64,000 bases of DNA from CAWKEY01 sp963848675 (lineage in GTDB: Bacteria; Pseudomonadota; Gammaproteobacteria; Methylococcales; Methylomonadaceae): contig CAWKEY010000031.1 of the NCBI GenBank assembly GCA_963848675.1, positions 124,001 to 188,000 of the forward strand. The letters are read 5' to 3'. This document shows, in pieces, positions 59,227 through 64,000 of the stretch. The position numbers and the translations under genes were made by a program. Under the pieces are notes generated by a model that was not told where the DNA came from, did not search any database, and was given only the letters and a program-made list of their open reading frames with translations. Numbering within the stretch: the stretch's first letter is position 1; each line of letters begins with the position of its first letter.

Positions 59227-59847
59227 ATGGGTCTGCAAATACCTGCAATAAACGAACAAGACACATCCGAATTAGTGGAAGTAGCTGAAGCTGTTTTCGG
59301 ACAGTCATTCAATGAAACATTGGTACATCAGTTGGTAACAAAGTACCTGGCTGGTGCGAGAGCGGGCACAAAAGCGCAAAAAACTCGTTCTGATGTCAGT
59401 GGCGGTGGAGCAAAGCCATGGCGACAAAAAGGTACAGGCCGGGCAAGATCTGGTACAATACGGAGTCCAATCTGGCGTACCGGTGGGGTGGCTTTCGCAG
59501 CGCGGCCACGTTCTTACGATCAGAAGCTAAATAAAAAAATGTATAGAGCAGGGGTTCGCTCAATTCTATCCGAATTATTAAGGCAAGGCCGTTTGGTTGT
59601 CAGTAGCGATATCGTTCCTTCCACTTCAAAAACCAAAGAATTAAGCGGCAAACTGAAAAATGTTGACGCTAAACGCATACTGATTGTGGTGGATCGTTTG
59701 GATGCAAATTTAGCATTGGCATCAAGAAACATTCCTTATGTTGAAGTGATTGAAGCAATTAACTTAAGTCCGGTACTTTTGGTTTCAGCTGATAAAGTAA
59801 TTGCTACGCCTGCTGCTTTGAAGGAAATAGAGGAGCGCTTATCATGA
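59227..59847 (+). CDS. rplD: Ribosomal protein uL4
   Basis: A 206-residue exit-tunnel protein with the extended loop GGGAKPWRQKGTGRARSGTI. In Escherichia coli it represses the S10 operon through its leader; that target seems missing here. Overlaps rplW by 4 bases. Confidence 0.98.
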   Translation: MGLQIPAINEQDTSELVEVAEAVFGQSFNETLVHQLVTKYLAGARAGTKAQKTRSDVSGGGAKPWRQKGTGRARSGTIRSPIWRTGGVAFAARPRSYDQKLNKKMYRAGVRSILSELLRQGRLVVSSDIVPSTSKTKELSGKLKNVDAKRILIVVDRLDANLALASRNIPYVEVIEAINLSPVLLVSADKVIATPAALKEIEERLS

Positions 59848-60143
59848 GTGCAAATAATTACCAATTGGCAAGTGTGTTGCAAGCGCCAGTGATATCTGAG
59901 AAAAGCACAATTGCAGCTGAAAAAGATAAACGATTTGTTTTTAAAGTGCTCAAAAATGCAACAAAAAAGCAGGTCAAAAGTGCGGTAGAGGTTATGTTTA
60001 ACGTTGAGGTTGATTCAGTTCATGTTCTTAACGTTAAAGGCAAGCAGAAACGGTTTGGTCGTTCATTAGGCCAAAGATCTGACTGGAAAAAGGCTTATGT
60101 GAAACTCAAGCCTGGACATGACATAGATTTCTCTGCGGCTTAA
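59844..60143 (+). CDS. rplW: Ribosomal protein uL23
   Basis: A 99-residue tunnel-exit protein that docks trigger factor and SRP (VISEKSTIAAEKDKRFVFKV). Start overlaps rplD. Confidence 0.98.
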   Translation: MSANNYQLASVLQAPVISEKSTIAAEKDKRFVFKVLKNATKKQVKSAVEVMFNVEVDSVHVLNVKGKQKRFGRSLGQRSDWKKAYVKLKPGHDIDFSAA

Positions 60144-60185
60144 TTTAGTCAAAGATTAAAAGATCAATAGGAAACGGTAGAAAGC

Positions 60186-61013
60186 ATGGCTATTGTAAAG
60201 TCTAAACCGACTTCACCAGGTTCTCGGTTTGTAGTGCGGATCAAGAACGATGAACTGCATAAAGGCAAGCCGCACGCACCCTTGCTAAGCAAAAACAGCA
60301 AATCCGGTGGGCGTAACAATCAAGGGCGTATCACAACACGTCATATAGGTGGTGGCCATAAGCAGCACTACCGTATTATTGATTTTAAAAGAGATAAAAC
60401 AGACATTCCAGCAATTGTTGAGCGTCTTGAGTATGATCCTAACAGAACTGCAAATATTGCACTGGTTTTGTTCAGGGATGGTGAGCGCAGATACATTATT
60501 GCTCCCAAAGGCTTGCAGGCCGGTCAAGAAATCATCTCTTCGGATACGGTAGCCGTAAAGCCAGGTAATTGTATGCCTTTACGGAATGTACCTATGGGTA
60601 CGACGGTTCATTGTGTCGAGTTGAAGCCTGGTAAAGGTGCGCAGTTGGCCAGAAGTGCCGGAACTTCCGTGCAGCTGGTCGCTAAAGATGGTGCTCACGC
60701 AACTATCAGGTTGCGTTCTGGTGAAATGCGTAAAGTGATGGCGGATTGTCGCGCAGTAATTGGCGAGGTCTCTAATTCCGAGCATAATCTGGCTTCCCTT
60801 GGAAAAGCGGGCGCTACTCGTTGGAGAGGTGTTAGGCCGACTGTCCGTGGCGTGGTCATGAACCCAGTCGATCATCCACATGGTGGTGGTGAAGGTCGTA
60901 CATCCGGCGGTAGGCATCCTGTTTCACCATGGGGTATGCCAACTAAAGGTTATAAAACAAGAAAAAACAAACGGACTGATAACATGATTATCAGACGTCG
61001 TAAGCAGAAATAG
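60186..61013 (+). CDS. rplB: Ribosomal protein uL2
   Basis: A 275-residue peptidyl-transferase-region protein; the conserved His is in MNPVDHPHGGGEGRTSGGRH. Confidence 0.98.
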   Translation: MAIVKSKPTSPGSRFVVRIKNDELHKGKPHAPLLSKNSKSGGRNNQGRITTRHIGGGHKQHYRIIDFKRDKTDIPAIVERLEYDPNRTANIALVLFRDGERRYIIAPKGLQAGQEIISSDTVAVKPGNCMPLRNVPMGTTVHCVELKPGKGAQLARSAGTSVQLVAKDGAHATIRLRSGEMRKVMADCRAVIGEVSNSEHNLASLGKAGATRWRGVRPTVRGVVMNPVDHPHGGGEGRTSGGRHPVSPWGMPTKGYKTRKNKRTDNMIIRRRKQK

Positions 61014-61025
61014 AGAGGAATTAGC

Positions 61026-61298
61026 GTGCCGCGTTCAATTAAAAAAGGTCCTTTTATTGATCATCATCTACTAAAAAAAGTAGAGAATGCTGTTAGTAGC
61101 AATAATCGGAAACCGATTAAAACATGGTCCAGAAGATCAATGATTATTCCAGATATGCTGGGCTTAACTATTGCAATCCATAATGGGCGGCTGCACATTC
61201 CGGTTCTCATTTCTGAGAATATGGTAGGGCATAAATTAGGTGAGTTTGCACCCACTAGAACTTATAAAGGCCATGTGGCTGATAAGAAATCAAGGTAG
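61026..61298 (+). CDS. rpsS: Ribosomal protein uS19
   Basis: A 90-residue head protein starting at GTG (61026) with GAGAGGAA upstream (PRSIKKGPFIDHHLLKKV). Confidence 0.97.
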   Translation: MPRSIKKGPFIDHHLLKKVENAVSSNNRKPIKTWSRRSMIIPDMLGLTIAIHNGRLHIPVLISENMVGHKLGEFAPTRTYKGHVADKKSR

Positions 61299-61301
61299 GC
61301 G

Positions 61302-61640
61302 ATGATGGAAATTTCAGCAAAATTAAGTAATGCGCCTCTTTCTGCACAAAAAGCCCGTTTGGTAGGTGATCAAATCCGTGGACTACCCGTTGAAAAAGCA
61401 TTGAATATTTTAAAATTCAGTTCAAAAAAGGGTGCTGCGATTGTCAAAAAAATTCTTGAATCTGCAATAGCAAATGCTGAGCACAACGAAAGCGCAGATA
61501 TAGATGATTTAAAAGTGTCTACCGTTTATGTAAATGAAGGGGCGACCATGAAAAGATTTAAGGCAAGAGCTAAAGGACGTGCAAATCATATCCTTAAAAG
61601 AACCTGTCATATTACAGTTAAAGTTGCAGAATACGAGTAG
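61302..61640 (+). CDS. rplV: Ribosomal protein uL22
   Basis: A 112-residue tunnel protein. Two adjacent ATG codons (61302, 61305) could start it. The body includes APLSAQKARLVGDQIRGLPV and the loop ATMKRFKARAKGRANHI. Confidence 0.98.
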   Translation: MMEISAKLSNAPLSAQKARLVGDQIRGLPVEKALNILKFSSKKGAAIVKKILESAIANAEHNESADIDDLKVSTVYVNEGATMKRFKARAKGRANHILKRTCHITVKVAEYE

Positions 61641-61649
61641 GGGCTAAAA

Positions 61650-62321
61650 ATGGGTCAGAAGGTACATCCAACAGGTATACGCCTTGGCATTGTTAAGGAT
61701 TGGAATTCAAGATGGTATGCTAATAGTCAGGACTATTCAGTTTTCCTGCATCAGGATTTGATGGTCAGAGACTATATCAAGAAAAAATTAGCTCATGCTT
61801 CTGTAAGTCGTATTCAGATCAATCGTCCTGCTAATAATGCACATATCACTATTCATACAGCGCGTCCTGGCATTGTAATTGGAAAAAAAGGGGAAGATAT
61901 CGATGTTTTGAGGCAGGAAGTTTCAAAAATGATGGGTATCCCTGTTCAATTAAACGTTGAAGAAATTAGGAAGCCTGAGTTAGATGCGCAGCTAGTAGCT
62001 GAAAGTATTGCCCAGCAGCTTGAAAAAAGAATTATGTATCGCCGTGCAATGAAGCGAGCCGTGACCAACACTATGCGTCTAGGCGCAGAAGGCATAAAAA
62101 TCAATGTCGGTGGCAGATTAAATGGAGCTGAGATCGCAAGAAGCGAATGGTACAGAGAAGGCCGTGTGCCTCTGCATACGCTAAGGGCCGACATCGATTA
62201 TGCAACGGCAGAAGCGAAAACCACATACGGAATCATCGGTATTAAAGTGTGGATATTTAAAGGTGAAGTATTTGATATGGATGCCCATATTGCTTCTATT
62301 AACTCTGAATCTAAAAAATAG
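61650..62321 (+). CDS. rpsC: Ribosomal protein uS3
   Basis: A 223-residue mRNA-entry protein with a KH domain (GIVIGKKGEDIDVLRQEV) and the C-terminal GRLNGAEIARSEWYREGRVP. Confidence 0.98.
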   Translation: MGQKVHPTGIRLGIVKDWNSRWYANSQDYSVFLHQDLMVRDYIKKKLAHASVSRIQINRPANNAHITIHTARPGIVIGKKGEDIDVLRQEVSKMMGIPVQLNVEEIRKPELDAQLVAESIAQQLEKRIMYRRAMKRAVTNTMRLGAEGIKINVGGRLNGAEIARSEWYREGRVPLHTLRADIDYATAEAKTTYGIIGIKVWIFKGEVFDMDAHIASINSESKK

Positions 62322-62337
62322 TTGAAGGAATAGAGAA

Positions 62338-62751
62338 ATGCTTCAACCTAAAAGAACTAAATTCCGTAAGCAACATAAAGGCAGAAACAACGGTACTGCC
62401 GTACGCGGATCATCTGTCAGCTTTGGCGAGTATGGTCTTAAGTCTGTTAGTCGTGGTAGATTAACCGCCCGCCAGATTGAATCAGCCCGTAGAGCGATTA
62501 CGCGTCACGTAAAGCGTGGCGGTAAAATTTGGATAAGAATTTTTCCAGATAAGCCAATTACCAAGAAACCCTTAGAAGTTCGTATGGGAAAAGGAAAAGG
62601 TAGTGTAGAATACTGGGTTGCTCAAATCAGGCCAGGAACGATGTTGTATGAAATACAAGGTGTTTCTGAAGAATTGGCGCGAGAAGCATTTGCTTTGGCT
62701 GCGGCTAAACTGCCTTTAAAGACAACCTTTACTGCTCGGACAATAATGTGA
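62338..62751 (+). CDS. rplP: Ribosomal protein uL16
   Basis: A 137-residue protein near the A-site tRNA (MLQPKRTKFRKQHKGRN, FPDKPITKKPLEVRMGKGKG). Its TGA stop overlaps the ATG of rpmC. Confidence 0.98.
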   Translation: MLQPKRTKFRKQHKGRNNGTAVRGSSVSFGEYGLKSVSRGRLTARQIESARRAITRHVKRGGKIWIRIFPDKPITKKPLEVRMGKGKGSVEYWVAQIRPGTMLYEIQGVSEELAREAFALAAAKLPLKTTFTARTIM

Positions 62752-62942
62752 TGAAAGTTAGTGAAATACGCCAAAAAACAAGAGATGAATTACGAAGTAT
62801 GCTGCTTGATTTATCACGCGAACAATTCAATTTGCGGATGCAAAAAGGAACAGGTCAGCTATCAAAACCGGATCAAATAAAAAAGGTCAGGCGTAATGTG
62901 GCTCGTATCAATACTGTATTAAAAGAAATGGCGAGTGCGTGA
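62751..62942 (+). CDS. rpmC: Ribosomal protein uL29
   Basis: A 63-residue tunnel-exit protein. I use the ATG at 62751 overlapping the rplP stop; a GTG one codon earlier is also in frame. Body: MKVSEIRQKTRDELRSMLL, NLRMQKGTGQL. Confidence 0.97.
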   Translation: MKVSEIRQKTRDELRSMLLDLSREQFNLRMQKGTGQLSKPDQIKKVRRNVARINTVLKEMASA

Positions 62943-62944
62943 AT

Positions 62945-63208
62945 ATGAGCGAAAATGCAACAAAACTGCGTACAATCACTGGTCGGGTTGTCAGTAACAA
63001 AATGGATAAAACAATCACAGTTTTAGTCGAGCGAGTCGTAAAACATCCTGTGTATGGCAAGTACATAAAACGGTCAACTAAAATGATGGCTCATGATGAA
63101 GCTAACATATGCCAGGAAGGTGATGTCGTTGCTATTGCATCATGCAGACCTTTGTCTAAGAATAAAACCTTTAAATTGGTTGAAGTCTTAGAAAGTTCAA
63201 AAAAATAG
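62945..63208 (+). CDS. rpsQ: Ribosomal protein uS17
   Basis: An 87-residue primary 16S rRNA binder (RTITGRVVSNKMDKTITVLV). The ATG at 62945, 2 bases after rpmC, is preferred to the overlapping GTG at 62939. Confidence 0.97.
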   Translation: MSENATKLRTITGRVVSNKMDKTITVLVERVVKHPVYGKYIKRSTKMMAHDEANICQEGDVVAIASCRPLSKNKTFKLVEVLESSKK

Positions 63209-63249
63209 CATCTACAGCTATTAACAAACAGACTAATTGGGAATAAATC

Positions 63250-63618
63250 ATGATTCAGATGCAAACTAACCTTGACGTCGCCGATAACAGTGGCGCAAAA
63301 AGGGTCATGTGTATCAAAGTTTTAGGGGGTTCGCATAGACGATATGCCGGCATTGGTGACATCATCAAGGTTAGTATTAAAGATGCTATTCCCCGTGGAA
63401 GAGTAAAAAAAGGCGAAGTTTATAATGCTTTAGTGGTCAGAACTCGTAAAGGTGTCCGTCGTCCTGATGGTTCAGTGATCAGGTTTGATGGCAACGCAGC
63501 AGTCATTCTGAATAACAATTTACAACCTCTTGGTACACGTATTTTTGGCCCTGTAACCCGTGAGTTAAGAGGTGAGAAGTTTATGAAGATTATCTCTCTG
63601 GCTCCAGAAGTTTTATAA
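63250..63618 (+). CDS. rplN: Ribosomal protein uL14
   Basis: A 122-residue subunit-interface protein (MIQMQTNLDVADNSGAKRVM, RGVKKGEVY-type loop reading RGRVKKGEVYNALVVRTRKG). Confidence 0.98.
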   Translation: MIQMQTNLDVADNSGAKRVMCIKVLGGSHRRYAGIGDIIKVSIKDAIPRGRVKKGEVYNALVVRTRKGVRRPDGSVIRFDGNAAVILNNNLQPLGTRIFGPVTRELRGEKFMKIISLAPEVL

Positions 63619-63632
63619 GGTAGGGTTTAAAA

Positions 63633-63950
63633 ATGCAAAAAATTAAACAAGGCGATGAAGTTATCGTTATTACCGGTAAAGACAAAGGAAAAACCGGTAG
63701 AGTAACCAGAGTATTAAAAGACAGCAAGCTTTTAGTAGAAGGGATAAATCAGGTTAAGAAAAATCAAAAACCAAATCCTAATGCTGGTGTTTCAGGCGGA
63801 ATTATTGTGAAGGATATGCCAATCAATATATCGAATGTTGGTTTGTATAACCCTGAAACAAAAAAGGCAGATCGTGTTGGCTTTAAGTTTCTAGAAGATG
63901 GAAAGAAAGTCAGATATTTTAAGTCAACAAACGAAGTCGTTGACGTGTAA
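63633..63950 (+). CDS. rplX: Ribosomal protein uL24
   Basis: A 105-residue assembly initiator with a KOW motif (KQGDEVIVITGKDKGKTGRV). The next gene begins 16 bases later. Confidence 0.98.
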   Translation: MQKIKQGDEVIVITGKDKGKTGRVTRVLKDSKLLVEGINQVKKNQKPNPNAGVSGGIIVKDMPINISNVGLYNPETKKADRVGFKFLEDGKKVRYFKSTNEVVDV

Positions 63951-63966
63951 GGTGTAGATAAAAATC

Positions 63967-64000
63967 ATGGCTAGACTAGAAACCGAATATAAAGAAAAAA
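63967..64000 (+). CDS. rplE: Ribosomal protein uL5, 5' end only
   Basis: The last 34 bases encode MARLETEYKEK, the expected N-terminus of L5, and the order rplX-rplE is universal in this cluster. The rest is outside the window. Confidence 0.85.
   Translation, partial: MARLETEYKEK

Overview
The window is a chromosomal segment of a Gram-negative gammaproteobacterium of roughly even base composition. Lipoprotein genes (lptM-like, lolB), the block lptM-lysA-dapF-DUF484-xerC, the hemA-prfA-prmC operon, DUF2333 and the gammaproteobacterial order of translation genes all point that way. The combination resembles methanotrophs of the order Methylococcales, but no diagnostic gene (for example methane monooxygenase) is present, so that placement is inference.

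Positions 1-4650 hold the 3' end of an RND efflux pump, a fluoride-channel unit (a fused tandem CrcB plus DUF190), a truncated TauE/SafE-type permease, and two of the three parts of a tungstate ABC transporter (tupA, tupC). The third part, tupB, lies 21 kb away, translationally coupled to moaC and divergent from moaD-moaE, so metal uptake and molybdopterin synthesis are linked there.

Positions 4.7-11.6 kb carry lysine/peptidoglycan precursor genes (lysA, dapF) with DUF484 and xerC, then DUF2333/DUF4389 membrane proteins, dinB and a cold-shock gene. Positions 11.7-14.0 kb hold a compact four-gene minus-strand operon of unknown function: two DUF1538 membrane proteins, a PII-like protein and a CBS-pair protein. 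This is the best candidate here for an undescribed regulated transport system. clpB follows with a near-perfect sigma-32 promoter, then mscL, a nested inverted-repeat element, a deaminase, phoB-phoR with a Pho box, DUF502, argS and a SPOR protein.

Positions 26.3-31.3 kb form a decayed stretch. Relics of a small unidentified gene, a REP-associated transposase, XdhC and an NtrC-type activator, plus REP-like palindromes, surround an intact alpha/beta-hydrolase-fold protein and a cation/proton antiporter.

From 30.7 kb on, the content is housekeeping: a JAMM peptidase, hemA-prfA-prmC, a TPR lipoprotein, lolB, ispE, tRNA-Gln, prs, rplY, pth, then tRNA-Tyr/Gly/Thr-tuf-tRNA-Trp-secE-nusG-rplKAJL-rpoBC-rpsLG-fusA-tuf and the S10 cluster as far as the first codons of rplE. 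The two tuf genes are nearly identical and sit 16 kb apart. The str and S10 clusters are joined by a gap of only 7 bases.
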